From Canna indica (Eukaryota; Streptophyta; Magnoliopsida; Zingiberales; Cannaceae), in the NCBI GenBank assembly GCA_034359265.1, contig CP136896.1, positions 20,553,501 to 20,617,500 on the forward strand: a DNA stretch of 64,000 nt, in the 5' to 3' direction. Shown here piece by piece: positions 10,481 to 23,575 of this stretch. Position 1 is the stretch's first letter. The number at the start of each line of letters is the position of its first letter. The notes under the pieces are model-generated. The model searched no databases. It had not been told where the DNA came from and saw only the letters and a program-made list of their open reading frames with translations. A program made the position numbers and the translations under genes.

Positions 10481-12235
10481 ATCTAACCAATGGAACACGA
10501 GATGTGTGGGATCCACAGTTGGTGTCATGCCTAACTGCCTATATCTTTTGTGGGCAGTGGGCCGGGTTAACTTGTTGGGGGAAATTGTCGGTACTTGTAT
10601 CGAAGTCTCTATTTATTACGTTCACAGGATCTACGTGGATTTTTTTCTCAAGATTATCCCAAATTTTAAATGTCGCAATTTTAATTTTTTTATTGAAAAT
10701 CAAATATTGAGCTGCAAAATACAAGAGATTTAGGCCAAAATAAAATAGAAGCCATAAAGGAAAACAAGAAATGAGAAGCAATAATAAATAAAATGAGTGT
10801 GAATAAAATAAACAAGTATCCAAAGTTGCCCTCCAGAAGCATCTAGAGTCAGAGATGACTTGGTCAAAATGGATTCGTGATACATCAGCGAGCCACAGAA
10901 GAAATGAAGAGTCCTTATGTGTACAAATCCACACCACTACAAGTGATTTGGTCCCTTTCTTAATTATGTGTACAAAACCACACCGCTACAAGTGAAATGA
11001 AGAATCCTTACCTTGGTACATCACTATATATTTCTTTACATCTCTCTCTACTACTTGTGCAATTATTACAACATTAGAATGATCAACTTGTGAGCAAGTC
11101 TTCCTTATAAAGAATTCGGCAGATGCCAGTTCTTTTAAAAGCAAAGGCAGATCAGATGCCCACTACAATAAATTGTTGATATTACTTTAAATTATTGATG
11201 TACATATGAGCATTAATTAATCAAAATTAAACTTGTTAATTTTTTTTTATTTCTATTTACTTGTTTGCTTAAAAATATATGATTGCTTAGATAATTATTA
11301 TGTTTGAAATATAAAGCTTTAATTAAAAAATAGACCTGTTTGGAAATTATTGTTTGACTTTATAATTTTAGTTATAAAATATAATATTGGATTGAATGCG
11401 GATTTCAAATTTGAAAAAAAAAATAGTATTTTATTTAATATTTTTAATGTTTGGATAATTAAAATTAATTAATAAAGTATTGATTGTAATTAAAATTAAT
11501 TAATTAAATATTAATTGAACTTGAGATTTTATTATGACATAATATTTTTAATATTAATTTTTATATATATGACTTTTTTGACAATAGATTATATTTGAGT
11601 TGTACATTTTTTTATGAAAAATTAAGATCCGTTTGCAAAAATATTATTTGACTTCATAAAATTTCATTTATAAAATTTAGTTATAGGAGTTTTGAATTAG
11701 AGAAATTTGTAAATTTATACATATTAAATCATTCTTAAATTGTCCCTTATTAGACCGTTAAGAAAAAAATTATATATATTAAATAATTATTAAATTATCA
11801 CTTATTAGATAGTTAAGAAACACAATTATTTATATCAAAAATTAATTTACGTCATTTCAAATTTTGCTTGTATCTCATTTATTCTCCAATAAGCTTAGAT
11901 AACTAAAGTAAGATATTCCTCACATTTTTCACTAACTTGTTGTGATTAAATGATATTATATAATAATGTGTTCTTAGAATGAGATGAGACTACTAACTCA
12001 ACCTATATGACCATACGTTTGATAATTACTTTGAAATTAAATTTTGAACTAAACGATGGATAAGAGTTGAATGTCAACTTCTAGAGCATGTGAAGCCTAT
12101 TTTAAAAGCATTAAAGGCATGAAATATTTTGCTAAATTCGCAGTTGACCATGAATTAGATGAGGATAACACAACAACAATGTCAATGTAAGAAATGTGTT
12201 AATAGGAAATATGAAAAACTAAAAGATGTTAAGGA
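10481..12235. repeat. Intergenic DNA with a short tandem repeat near 10890-11012
   Basis: Two imperfect copies of 'tgtgtacaaatccacaccac' plus 'tacaagtgaaatgaagaatcctta' occur at about 10890-10950 and 10966-11012. The rest is AT-rich with no gene or recognisable mobile-element end. Confidence 0.5.
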
Positions 12236-12827
12236 TAGGGGTGAGAAAAAAAATAATTTTTCGGTTAATCGAAAAATTGGTTCGAAATCGAATCGGTTTT
12301 TTCAATTTGGGTTATATTTTTAAAAAACTCAGTTTTCGAGTTCGGGTTCGGGTTCGGGTTCGGTCCACGATTTAAAATGTCCATCGATTTCGGTTAACTG
12401 ACCGGTTCAATATAATGTATTATTTTTTAATTATATATATATAATGATTCATAAATTATAAAAAAATTAAAAAATTAACCAAATAATTTATAAATTATAA
12501 AAACTATAAAAAATGGTAAAAATGTAAAAATTACAAAAAAACTAAAAAAAGGTATTATATAAATTATTAATTTTTACATCACATTATCTTGACTCAAGTG
12601 ATTTCATTTTTTTTTAATGAGAATTCGATATTTATTTGAATTTTTTTACATATGTGATTTGTATAATATTATTATGTAATTTGTAGGTTAAAAAATTTAA
12701 ATGATTAATCGAAAACTATCGGTTAATCGAATCGGAGAAATCGAAACCGAAGTGATGATTAACCGAAGTTAATAAACCGATTAATAAAATTATTAATAGA
12801 CCAGTTAATTGGTCCATGCTTCCTCTA
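12236..12827. mobile_element. hAT-type MITE (TAGGGGTG family), copy 1
   Basis: Terminal inverted repeats are TAGGGGTGAG at the left and CTTCCTCTA (from CACCTCTA) at the right. The body is rich in 'ttcggttaatcg' and 'ttcgggttcgg' and matches the element at 33270-33923 in the same orientation. Flanks are GTTAAGGA and GTTAATTA, an imperfect 8-bp target duplication as hAT elements make. No coding capacity. Confidence 0.75.
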
Positions 12828-14480
12828 GTTAATTAGGGATACTTATTATAAAATGAAAGTTCACTAAGATATACTATTTGATTTTACCGCGATGAATCTT
12901 TATTATGTATCAAATAGAGCAGAAAAATATCTAGAAGTACAACATGATAATGATCATGTACCACATCCGATTTCCAATGCTGTTGTTGATAATAATGATG
13001 AGCTAGTGAAATTGAATCGTATAAAATAATGCATAGTTGTAGAGATGGAGAATGATACGTACTGTACGTGAACAAACTCCTCGATCAATTTATGACAACT
13101 ATTTGTATAAATTCAAATGCAAGTTAATAATTTTTAAATTTTGATAATTTATTATTTAACAACATGTAGACGATTACCAAACGAATGATTAGTGAATGGC
13201 TCCAAATGACCCTAACATTAGAGCGAGTGCAATTTGAGGACGTGGTGTGTCGGGGAATATTAGATCCTGAATATTATTTTGCTCGATTTTAACTACAGGA
13301 AATTGGGGCCACACTAAGCTAGTTTTACTGACAACACAGACGATCTTAAAATCTAGAAGTAGAATTGCTAACGGCCAAATTTAAAAAGTACCTTAAATTA
13401 TATCATAATTGTGTAAATTTAAATAAAAAATAACAATTTATTTAAATCACGATTGGATAATTCAAAATTATCAAATTTTCCTAAATACCTTTATAAGTTA
13501 TTTTAATAACACAAAAATACTATTCTACTTAATTTAATGAAATAACATATTAAACTATGTAATAATGCAATGTACTTTATTTTTATTTCTATTACTTTTT
13601 ATATTTCATAATAGTAATTAAATTGGTTTTTCATGTATTGTAAATTAAACTCATATAATATTTTTGTTTTGGTAATTATAAATTACAAAATCGAAGCTGC
13701 TTTTAAAAATGAAAGTATCATATTAATTTATATTAGCACAAATACAATACATGAAATTAAAACTAAACTATTATAAAATATAAAAAACTAATAAAAATTC
13801 AAATAAAATACATCATATTGTCACACAATATTCACTATTCTAATTTTATAAAAATAATATGTAAGGATATTTGGGTTATCTGAAAAGTGGATCGATTTTT
13901 GAAGGCAATATCATTTTTGACGTATTTACTGCATTAAATTCGGATGTTGAAAATTGTTGTTAATAAAAAAATGTAACCCACTGTGACCCAGAATTGCAAC
14001 TAGATCCATCGTCAGCTTAATTGGCCTCTGCAGCCTTAATGGAATTCCTTGTCCTACCCAGCCTGGAATTAATTATTAAATGAGATATATTATGTGGCAT
14101 TTATCACGCGCTTGCCTGCCCAACACATGCAGGAGAAGATGAGTTGCCAAGTTTGAATTTGGTTCAATCTTGACGAGTGTCGACGTACGTACTCCAGTTG
14201 ACAGAATAATTAGATCATTCCACCATATTTAACTCCTTATACAAAAGTTGACAACTTGGAGACATCAACTCTCCCTCCAGGATTGACTGACTTGGATTAT
14301 TAGGCTTTTTTAATACCTCTTCTCTTCTGACGTTCCTCCACTACCTCCTCTTTAAATGGCAAAACCACGAAAAAACCTTCACCGCAACCGCTGGCTGCAC
14401 GAAAATCATGCAGCTCCAATAGGGTAACACCAAGTGTCCCACCACATGGGGAACCTTGTATTGGAACCGATTCTACCGGT
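12828..14480. other. Intergenic DNA, no gene recognised
   Basis: AT-rich sequence with only short unsupported open frames. No mobile-element terminus was recognised. Confidence 0.4.
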
Positions 14481-16119
14481 TCCAATATCAAAATAGTTTT
14501 ATCAATTTTTCATTCTCTTTTTCTCTCACCTCATTAATTATTCTCCTTTTTTTCTCTTACTTGACAGGGAGAAATTATTTTATTAATACTCCATTCTCAT
14601 CTTTTTCTCACCTCATTAATTATTTCCCTTTTTCTCGTAGGGAGTAATTATTTTATCAATTTTTTATTCTCTCATTTTCTCTCACCTCATTATTTCCCTC
14701 TTTTCTCTCACTTGAGAAGAGAGAATCCAAAACCAATTGGGGGCAATTTGGAGGTAAAAGAGAGAGAGAGAGAAAAATCTAGCTATATATATATAAAAAA
14801 GGAGAATTCGACAGTAAAAAGAGAGAAATATAATCCAAAAATTTTAATTTTTAACATAAATTTTTTCCCGGTACAAATGTATTACAGTACAAAGAGAATT
14901 CAAAATCAAAGGGGAGAAAAAAAATTTGGCCACTAAAAGATAGAATCTAGCTCAAAAAAGAGAAATTTGACCATAAAAAAAGAATATTTTTATATGATTA
15001 AAAAATTTTAATTCATGAAATATTTTTTCTTATGATACAAATGATATACTACGGTCAAAAAAAATATTTTGCATCAAAATATTTCACGGCTTTTAATTTA
15101 AATTCACTGTTATAGATGTTATGGAAAAGTCTTTAATATTTTGAGAGTTTGAAAATATTTTTTTTAGACTATAATATCTTCATTTTATCATAAAAATATA
15201 TTTTTATAAATTAAATTATTTTTTTAAAATTATATTTTTTTGATTAAAAAATGAGCTAGATTCCTTTCTTTTCGTGATCAAATTCTCTCTTTTTGAGCTA
15301 GATTCTCCTCTTTCCGGGGCCAAATTCCTCTCTTTTCGTGGCCAGATTTCTTCTTTCTGTGGTCAAATTTCCTCCTTTTTCGAACGGGAGAGAATGTTGT
15401 AATATCTCATAGGTGAAAAATTATAATTAAACATCCCGTGGACGGGATGTTGTAACATCGCATGGACATCATCCATTACTGGAATAATGGACATCAGCAA
15501 CGGCTGAAGCCGTTGCTGATCTGTTGCTGAAAACCATCAGCAACGGCTTGCAACGGCCCCAACTGTTGCAACGAAGCCGTGGCAGAAAGACGTGTTGCTA
15601 ATAATTTAGCAACGGATCAGCAACGGTCGCTCGCGTCGTTGCTAATAATATTATCAGCAACGGGTTTACCACGAACCCGTTTCCATTGCTGATAATAATT
15701 ATTAGCAACGGCCTGCGTGTTCGTAGCAAACCCGTTAGTGAAAGATCGTTGCTAAGTCGTTGTTGTATGACATCAGCAACGGCTTACAATACACTTTTAG
15801 TAACGGCTTTCCCACGGACGATCGTGGGAAGCCGTTGCTGATGACTACAACCTGCAATTGAAAAAATCTAAAATTTCAAATTTCCATTTAATACATTGAT
15901 ACATTATCTGATACATAACTCACACACCCATACATACATTCATTCACACATCACAAATACACCCATATATACATCAAAATAATTATACTTATATTTATAA
16001 TTATCCACAATCGTATAAAAACTATTCAAATGCAAATTTGAAGTATCAATATCCAAACAAAACAAATTAATCAAGTATAGTATCTAAGTAACAAAGTCAA
16101 TATAAAAAAATAATAAATC

Positions 16120-16548
16120 TCACGATGATGATGGAGCATGGTTTGGATCATATGGCGGGGTCTGGAGTGCTTGGGTGTACACCGGCATGGACTGACTCGA
16201 GGACGATGGATGGGATGATGTCGAGGGGATGCCTGCTCCGGTATGAGCTGAGATGTTGCGTAGCATAGCATGCATCTCTGCCATCATTTGACTCTGATGC
16301 ACGACCGTCTCCTCTAGTGTCCTTATCATGGTACTATGATCAGAACTGGACCTGGAGGTGGACGGCCGCTCACCAGCATGCGGAGGGGTCGATGCCCCAA
16401 GCGAGCCTAGCACGGCTCGCACATGACCACTATCTGCAAAACCATACACGCGCCCGTGGTCCCAGCCACCTGCAGCCTCGACCCACGCTCCTACGTCAAA
16501 GTCCTCGGGGGTGCCTCCGCGCTGTATCACCGTCTGACTGTAGGTCTC
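16120..16548 (-). pseudogene. CACTA A second gene (Transposase_24-type), last exon
   Basis: A 429-nt exon starting ETYSQTVIQ after a TAG|GAG acceptor and ending in SSS-stop. It is the same length as exon 5 of the element B gene (22530-22958) and about 75-80% identical in protein (EDFD.WVEAAGGWDHGRVYG is shared). It was separated from its upstream exons (23613-23732 and 23812-23942) when element B inserted into the intron between them. The frame is open. Confidence 0.85.
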
Positions 16549-16624
16549 CTACTCGAGTTTAACTTTTTATTTAATATTTTTCATAAAACATAAATTATAA
16601 ATAAATAACACTACTAGAAATTGA

Positions 16625-16915
16625 GTCTTCAGCAACGGCTATAAGCAACGGCCGCTCAAGCCGTTGCTATTTGCAACGGTATTCTTACGGCCGCCTGAGC
16701 CCTTTGCAGATATTTGTATCTGCAACGGCGTTCTAACGGACACGCGAGCCGTTGCAGATTATTTTAATTATCCGCAACGGCTTTCTGACGGAAAGGCGAG
16801 CCGTTGCTGATATTTTAATTATCATCAACGGCTTTCTAACGGACAAGTGAGCCGTTGCTGATGATAACTTATTAGCAACGGCTTTCTAACGGGCGAGTGA
16901 GCCGTTGCTGATAAG
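16625..16915. repeat. Left subterminal repeat array of CACTA B
   Basis: About nine alternating copies, in direct and inverted orientation, of a 12-13 bp motif around GCAACGGCTTTCTAACGG / GAGCCGTTGCTGAT. Adjacent inverted pairs can form hairpins such as AGCAACGGCT...GAGCCGTTGCTG. Confidence 0.9.
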
Positions 16916-17280
16916 TTTATATAGGGCACGCAATCACACCCGACCCTTCTTCCTCCCGCTGCTGCCGCCGCCGTCTCCTGCTCCCGCCTGTCGCCGCCGC
17001 TGCCGACGCCGACGACGCCTCTTCCTCCTCCCGCTGCTGCCGACATTTTCAGGTATGCCTCGCCGGCCGACGGGAAATCCGACCGAAACTTTTTTTTAAG
17101 GGTTTCGGCCGGCGGCGATCGGCCAATGGCCGGCGCCGAACCTTGTATAGTGGCCAGACAGTGTGTCCGGCCACTATACGCCGGCGCCGGAATTTATAGA
17201 TTTATATATAATTTTTTATTGTTTTTTAATTGTTAATTAATTATTTAGATTAATTATTAGGGTTTAGATTAATTTTGGAA

Positions 17281-17450
17281 TTGTCCACTTCGGACGCGCG
17301 TCGGAATCGTCCACTTCGGACGCGCGCGCGTCAGAATCGTCCACTTCGGACGCGCGCGTCCACTTCGGACGCGCGCCGGAATCGTCCACTTCGGACGCGC
17401 GCTGAAATCGTCCACTTCGGACGCGCGTCGAAATCGTCCAATTTGGACTC
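17281..17450. repeat. Minisatellite in the CACTA B leader
   Basis: Six perfect copies and one degenerate copy of GTCCACTTCGGACG with variable GCGC-rich linkers (period about 17-30 bp). Each copy is itself an inverted repeat (CGTCC-acttc-GGACG). It is open in frames on both strands, which is a repeat artefact and not a gene. Confidence 0.9.
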
Positions 17451-17617
17451 GAACTGTTTCGAAACATTTAGAAAATAATCATGCATCCGACGAGTTCATA
17501 TGTTTCACGTACGCATCGACGAGTCGGATATGATTTAGCAAAACCTTAGATCCGTTCGGGGATTGTATGTTCGTGTAAAAGAAGTAGATGATCTTTTATA
17601 CGACGTACAATTCTTGA

Positions 17618-17863
17618 ATTATCCCTGATTGGATAATTTGGGAATATAGTTATTTGTACTGCACTTACGTTTTTATTTTAACTGTTAACTAATCATTCTA
17701 AATTTTGGCAACATCTCTCTTGTTCTCCGATACGCGCCCAGATGATATGCGTATTCGGAGAACTGTAGGGAGATGCTGCCGAAATTTAGAATGAAGTTAA
17801 CGGTTAAAATAAGTACTTAGTGCAATATAAATAACATAAATCCCGAATGGAATAGGACAATCT
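17618..17863. repeat. Long fold-back (inverted repeat, arms about 115 bp) in the CACTA B leader
   Basis: The left arm 17618-17739 and the reverse complement of 17748-17863 align almost end to end with few gaps, with a loop of about 8 nt. Shared blocks include 'gttatttgtactgcactta' against 'gttatttatattgcactaa', and 'cattctaaattttggcaaca' against 'cattctaaatttcggcagca'. It ends about 45 bp before the transposase ATG, so transcripts of the leader could form one long hairpin. Confidence 0.85.
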
Positions 17864-17909
17864 CAGCTAAAGATATTAACCAAAGAAATTGTCATTGATT
17901 GACAGAATC

Positions 17910-20900
17910 ATGTCGACTGATCGAAGTTGGATGTACCGACGTCTTGATCGTGGAGCTTTAACGAATGAGTTTCGATTAGGCGTAACATACTTCCTAAATT
18001 TTGCCTATTCGAATCGGAATTTCGTTAGCATGGGTGATCAAATCCGATGTCCGTGCCGCATTTGTTCAAATGGACGATTTTTGGATCGGGAGACTGTCAC
18101 TCTGCATCTATATACCAAAGGATTTGCACCAAGATATTTTCTATGGGCTTGTCACGGGGAGTCACGTGAAGTCGGGACGTCGAGCAATCCTGTCGTTCAG
18201 ACATATGGTGAATCTTCCTCTGCTGGTGCTTCTTCATCCAGTCAATGTAATCCCTATAGAACTATGATACTTGATAGTCTTGGGGGTCAATTCCACCTGA
18301 ATGATAATGTTGATTGGCCAGTTCTTCAGACATCAGTCCCACCAGATACTACAGCGGTTGATATCACAGAAGTACAAACTGCGGTAGAGATTGAATTACC
18401 GAATAAAGAAGCTGCAGAATTTTACGAGATGTTGAAAGCTGCCGATGAACCTTTGTATGAGAATTGTCCTAAATACACTAGGTTTTCAGCAATGACACAG
18501 CTTTTAAACATCAAGGCCGATTGTAATATCAGCGGAGTTGCTTATGATCAGATTGCTGGATTGATTAATGGGATGCTGCCTACTGATAACAAGTTTGAGC
18601 CAACTTTTTATAAGACTAAAAAGCTAATGAGAAAATTGGGGCTTGGGTACGGAAAAATACACGCGTGCCAAAATAACTGCATTTTATATTATAAAGAAAA
18701 TGTGCAGTTAGATAAATGCCCTGTATGTCAACATCCTCGTTACAAGGAGAAGAAATCGGTCCGACAGAAAAATATCCCGTTTAAGGTGCTTCGGTATTTT
18801 TCACTAACACCGAGACTTCAAAGATTATTCATGTCGGAAAAGACAGCCCCCTACATGAGTTGGCATGCAAGAAGTCGTGATGATACAGTAATGACTCATC
18901 CATCTGACAGTGAAGCATGGAAACATTTGGATACATGTTATCCTTCATTTGCTAGGGATACTAGAAATATCAGATTGGGATTGTGCACAGATGGTTTTAA
19001 TCCGTTTGGACATTCTGCAACTCCTTATTCAGTTTGGCCAGTGCTGCTGACAGTTTATAATTTGCCACTATCAATGTGCATGAAAGATGAATTTATTTAT
19101 CTTTCGATGATTATTCCGGGTCCTAAGGGTCCACGAAAAGAAATTGACATATTTCTCAGACCCTTGATAGATGAATTGAAAACATTATAGACTGAGGGAG
19201 CTGTCACTTATGATTATCATCGGAAGCAAAACTTCAATTTAAAGGTCGCGGTCTTGTGGACAATCAATGATTTCCCGGCGTACGGTATGTTGTCGGGTTG
19301 GAGCACTCACGGCCGACTCTCTTATCCGTATTGTATGGAACACTCTAAATCAATCAGTCTTCAGAACGGACGAAAAATCTCATTCTTTGATTGTCATCGT
19401 CGATTCCTACCGGTTAATCATCAATATCGAAGGAATCGTAATAAATTTACTAAGGGCAGAGTCGAAAGAGATGGGCTACCACCGATGTTGTTTGGTGAAC
19501 AAATGTTAGCACGTGTTTCAGCACTTCCAGATATAGTATTTGATCGCAATGAAAGAGTGTCAGGTTTTGGCCAAACACATAATTGGGTGAAAAAAAGTAT
19601 CTTTTGGGAATTGCCCTATTGGAGTTCATTATTGATTCGACATAATTTAGATGTCATGCACATTGAAAAAAATGTGTTTGATAATATTTTCAACACTTTG
19701 ATGGATATTTCCGGAAAAACAAAAGATAATGTCAAAGCCCGACATGATATGAAAATACTTTGTAAAAGACCAGAGTTGGAGTTACAAGAGGTCAACGGAC
19801 GATATCTGAAACTGAAGGCCCCATATGTGTTAAATAAACAACAGATTAAAGATGTTTGTCAATGGGTAAAAGAACTCAGATTACCCGATGGATATGCTTC
19901 AAACTTATCTCGATGTGTGAACGTCGATGATAGCAATATATCAGGGATGAAGAGCCATGATTGTCATGTATTCATGCAGAGATTACTTCCGATCGCATTT
20001 CGAGATCTTCTACCTGATAATATTTGGGGTCCGTTGACTGAATTAAGTATGTTTTTTAGAAACATATGTGCAAATGTCCTTCGAGTCGAAGATATGTCAA
20101 CACTTGAAAATAATATTATTGAAATCATATGCAAGCTGGAGCAGTTTTTCCCTCCTGCATTTTTTGACTCGATGGAGCATCTACCGATACACTTGGCATA
20201 CGAGTCACGAGTTGGTAGCCCCGTTCAATATCGGTGGATGTACTTATTTGAAAGATACATGAATCGTCTGAAGAAAAAAGTAAAGAACACCGCAGCTGTT
20301 GAAGGATCAATATCTGAATCGTATATCATCCAAGAAATTTCAACATTCTGCTCATTTTACTTTGAATCGACAGTACAGACAAGATTTGATCATCTTCCAC
20401 GTAACGACGATGGGGGTGTTCGACATTCAGATGGACGTTTAAATATATTTTGTCACTCTGGTCGTGCTTTTGGTTCTCGTCCATCTCGACACTTAAGCGA
20501 TGAAGAGTATCATTTGGCACACTTGTATGTATTACTCAATTGTCCAGAGATTGAACAATTCATTGAAATATTTGACATTGAGATGGTGCAAAAATACTCT
20601 ATTCACAACGATTAAGAATTGGAGAGATTACGGAATCGTGATTTCCCTACTTGGATTCAGACTTACAGCAAAGATCACAGAGCTGAAATAGATGAAAGAA
20701 TATTTGAGTTTGTTAGTGGACCGTCGCGACTTGTGTCGTGCTATAACGGATATTTTGTTAACGGGTATAAATTTCACACGGTTGAATATTCATTTACAAA
20801 GAAGACGATGAATGCTGGGGTCTGCGTGAAAGAGACAACCTATGTTGAATGTGATATGGATTTTTATGGATTGGTGGAAGAAGTGATAGAGTTGCACTAC

Positions 20901-21386
20901 TTCGGCTTAAAATCAGTGATCCTATTTAGATGTCATTGGTTCGATACAATAGAAAGGGGCATGAAAGTTCATCCAAAATACAAACTTGTTGAGGTTAATT
21001 ACAAATCGAAATTGGCAGCAAATGAGACTTTTATATTAGCATCACAAGCCGAACAAGTATATTACGCGAAGTATCCGGCTCGAAATAAAGATAGAGCAGA
21101 TTGGCGTGTAGTCTGTAAGACAAAAGGTAGAGGAAAAATTGATCCGATAGTAGGAGAAAATGAGTTGATACCTAATATGACACATGGTTTCTATCAAGAA
21201 GATGATCCTCCTGCTGTAGATCGTATTATTCCAATACTCGAGGAAGCAGACACAACGTCAATTCAATTAGAAGTTGAATATGCTGATGATGACGATCATG
21301 AAATTGAGGAAGCTGGAGATGAAGAAGATGAAGAAGAGGAAGAAGAGGAAGAATTCGAAGACTATTATTCAGATGATGAGGAATAA
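17910..21386 (+). pseudogene. CACTA B transposase (tnp2 type) with two in-frame stops
   Basis: One reading frame of 1159 codons from ATG 17910 to the stop ending at 21386, broken only by TAG at 19188-19190 and TAA at 20613-20615. Domain order: transposase-associated domain (residues 1-75, MYRRLDRG..., RCPCRICSNG, LYTKGF); tnp2 core (about 170-600, YGKIHACQNNCILY, CPVC, FGHSATPYSVWPV, then YGMLSGWSTHGRLSYPYC); DUF4218 (about 690-800, KLEQFFPPAFFDSMEHLPIH); DUF4216 (about 940-1010, VEYSFTKKTMNAGV...); and an acidic Asp/Glu tail. In the family it cuts and joins CACTA ends. The first stop sits exactly where relatives have Trp, fitting TGG to TAG. Otherwise the frame is uninterrupted, suggesting recent inactivation. 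Confidence 0.92.
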
Positions 21387-21461
21387 TTGTAAAGTATATA
21401 TTTTATTAAATATATCTCTACTATTTATACAATAATCTGATTATATGTCTGTTCCACAGAT

Positions 21462-22958
21462 ATGTCTGGTCGTGGTTATCGACGCAGGAGAGCTTCGGAG
21501 TCTTCGATCGGTGAGACTCCAACACTTACTCATGCTGCTGATCCTCCTGTTGCTGATCCTCATGCGGATGATACTGCCGAGGCTAGTACATCCAAACGCA
21601 GGCGGCCACGCGGGCCGAACAGGTGGCAGCCTCCACCAGTCACAGAGTCACGTAGATTGATTAGCGTGATTGGGGAGCGGTAATATATCATGAATTATGA
21701 ATCATTACAAATTCATTATATCATAATATAATATTAAAATTTATTTTTGTTGTGCAGGTTCGAGCAAGAAGAAGTGCCGAGGAGCATTTTTTCTACTATT
21801 CGACGATACATGCACGGGGCATGGCCTACGTGGTCTCACGTGCCTAGCGAGCACGTCGACATGTTATGGCGCGAGTTTGAGGCACGTATTATTATTTTTT
21901 TTACATGCATGATGATTAATATTGGTACTGATATTATTATTTTGCAGGCTCGCTATACATGGGCCGAGGACCAAAGGCCCTTCATTTACGCTGCCTGGGA
22001 GGCTATTTCCCGGGCAAGGTACAACGGGCAGCTAGGGCAGGCTCGGTCCCAAGCGATGGCCCGAGCTGGGACCACTAACATCGCGGAGACTCGGGGATAC
22101 GACCCCGGTTGGATTACTCCGGATATATGGGACCAGCTCGTGGGAATATGGTCGACGGATCGATGGCAGGAGGTTTCTCGGAATGCGGCTAGAAATCGCA
22201 TGTCGGGGGGAGCAGCGCGTCACACCGGCGGCTTTGTTGCATTTGCAGTGCACGCGAACCGTATGGTAAGTATACCTTTTAATTATATATTTTATTTGTT
22301 ACTATGTGTACTAATTAATGTATTTGTTTTGTAAATGTAGACGACGGTGTCGGATGACGGGACTGTCCAGCGACCCTCCCCGATGGCGGTGTTTGAGCGG
22401 ACTCGGGGGAGTACATCGACAACCGCGCTGCATACATTATGGTAATTATATATTTGTTTAAATTATTCATTATATATTTATAATTTAAGTTTTATGATAA
22501 ATATTAAACAAAAAATCAAACTTGAGTAGGAGACCTACAGCCAGACGGTGGTGCAGTGCGGGGGTACCCCCGAGGACTTTGACGCAGCATCGTGGGTCGA
22601 GGCCGCAGGTGGCTGGGACCATGGCCGCGTATATGGCTTCGCAGATAGTGGTCATGCGCGAGCCGTACTAGGGCCACTTGGGGCACCGACCCCTCCGGTC
22701 GCTGGTGAGCGGCCGTCCACCTCTAGATCCAGTTATGATCATAGTAGCAAAATAAGGACTCTAGAGGAGACGGTCGTGCGTCAGACTCAGATGATGGAGG
22801 AGATGCATGCTATGCTACGCAACATGTCAGGTCATCCCGAAGCAGGCATCTCTTCGGCATCATCTAATCCATCGTCCGCGAGTCAGTCCACGCCGGTGTA
22901 CACTCAAGCACTCCAGACCCCGCCATATGATCCAGGCCATCCTCCATCGTCATCGTGA
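21462..22958 (+). pseudogene. CACTA B second gene (Transposase_24/Ptta-En/Spm type), 5 exons, frameshifted
   Basis: Exons 21462-21679, 21758-21881, 21948-22265, 22341-22441 and 22530-22958. Exon 1 gives a basic Arg-rich head (MSGRGYRRRRASESS). Exon 3 carries the family core (WSTDRWQEVSRNAARNRMSG, HTGG, HANRM). Exon 5 is Ser/Pro-rich with a short coiled coil (IRTLEETVVRQTQMMEEMHA). This is the usual DNA-binding partner protein of CACTA elements. Exon 4 lacks 19 nt present in element A's copy (120 nt there, 101 here), which breaks the frame before exon 5. Intron 2 needs a GC-AG junction (GAG|GCACGT) to keep frame; it is 66 nt and open, so retention would also keep frame. Confidence 0.8.
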
Positions 22959-23234
22959 GATTTTGTTTATATTGACTTTGTTACTGAGATATTGAACTTG
23001 TTTAACTTATTTTGTTTGGATATTGATACTTCAATTTTGCATTTGAATTATTTTTATACTATCGTGGATAATTATCAATATAAATATAATTGTTTTGATG
23101 TATATCTTGGTGTGTTTGTGATGTGTGAATGAATCTGTGTATGAGTGTATGGGTGTGTGGGTTATGTATCAGATAATGTATCAATGTATCAATGGAAATT
23201 TAAAATTTAAAATTTTTTCGTTACCAGGTTCACA

Positions 23235-23575
23235 TCATCAGCAACAGCTTTCCCACGACCATCCGTGGGAAAGCCGTTGCTAAAAGTGTATCAAAAGCCG
23301 TTGCTGATGACCTACAGCAACGGCTTAGCGACGGGCTTTTACTAACGGCGTTGCTACGGACTCAGCGGCCGTTGTTATTAATGTTATCAGCAACGGCTCC
23401 GAGTCCGTGGGAAAACCGTTGCTGATAATATTTTTAGCAACGGCCCGAGCGGCCGTTGCTGATCCGTTGCTAAGTTATCAGCAACGCGAGTTTCTGTCAC
23501 GGCTCTATTGCAACGGCTCGGCCGTTGCTGATGCTCTTCAGCAACGGCATCAGCCGTTGCTGATGCCCATTTTTC
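23235..23575. repeat. Right subterminal repeat array of CACTA B
   Basis: Ten or more copies of CAGCAACGGCT/AGCCGTTGCTGAT in both orientations, ending in the terminal TTCTAGTAGTG. Same motif as the left array. Confidence 0.9.

Noticed and set aside
17264..17478. Open frames on both strands rich in RASEVDDS / TSDARRNRPLR repeats
   Set aside because: They arise because the minisatellite unit lacks stops in several frames; there is no start context or family match.
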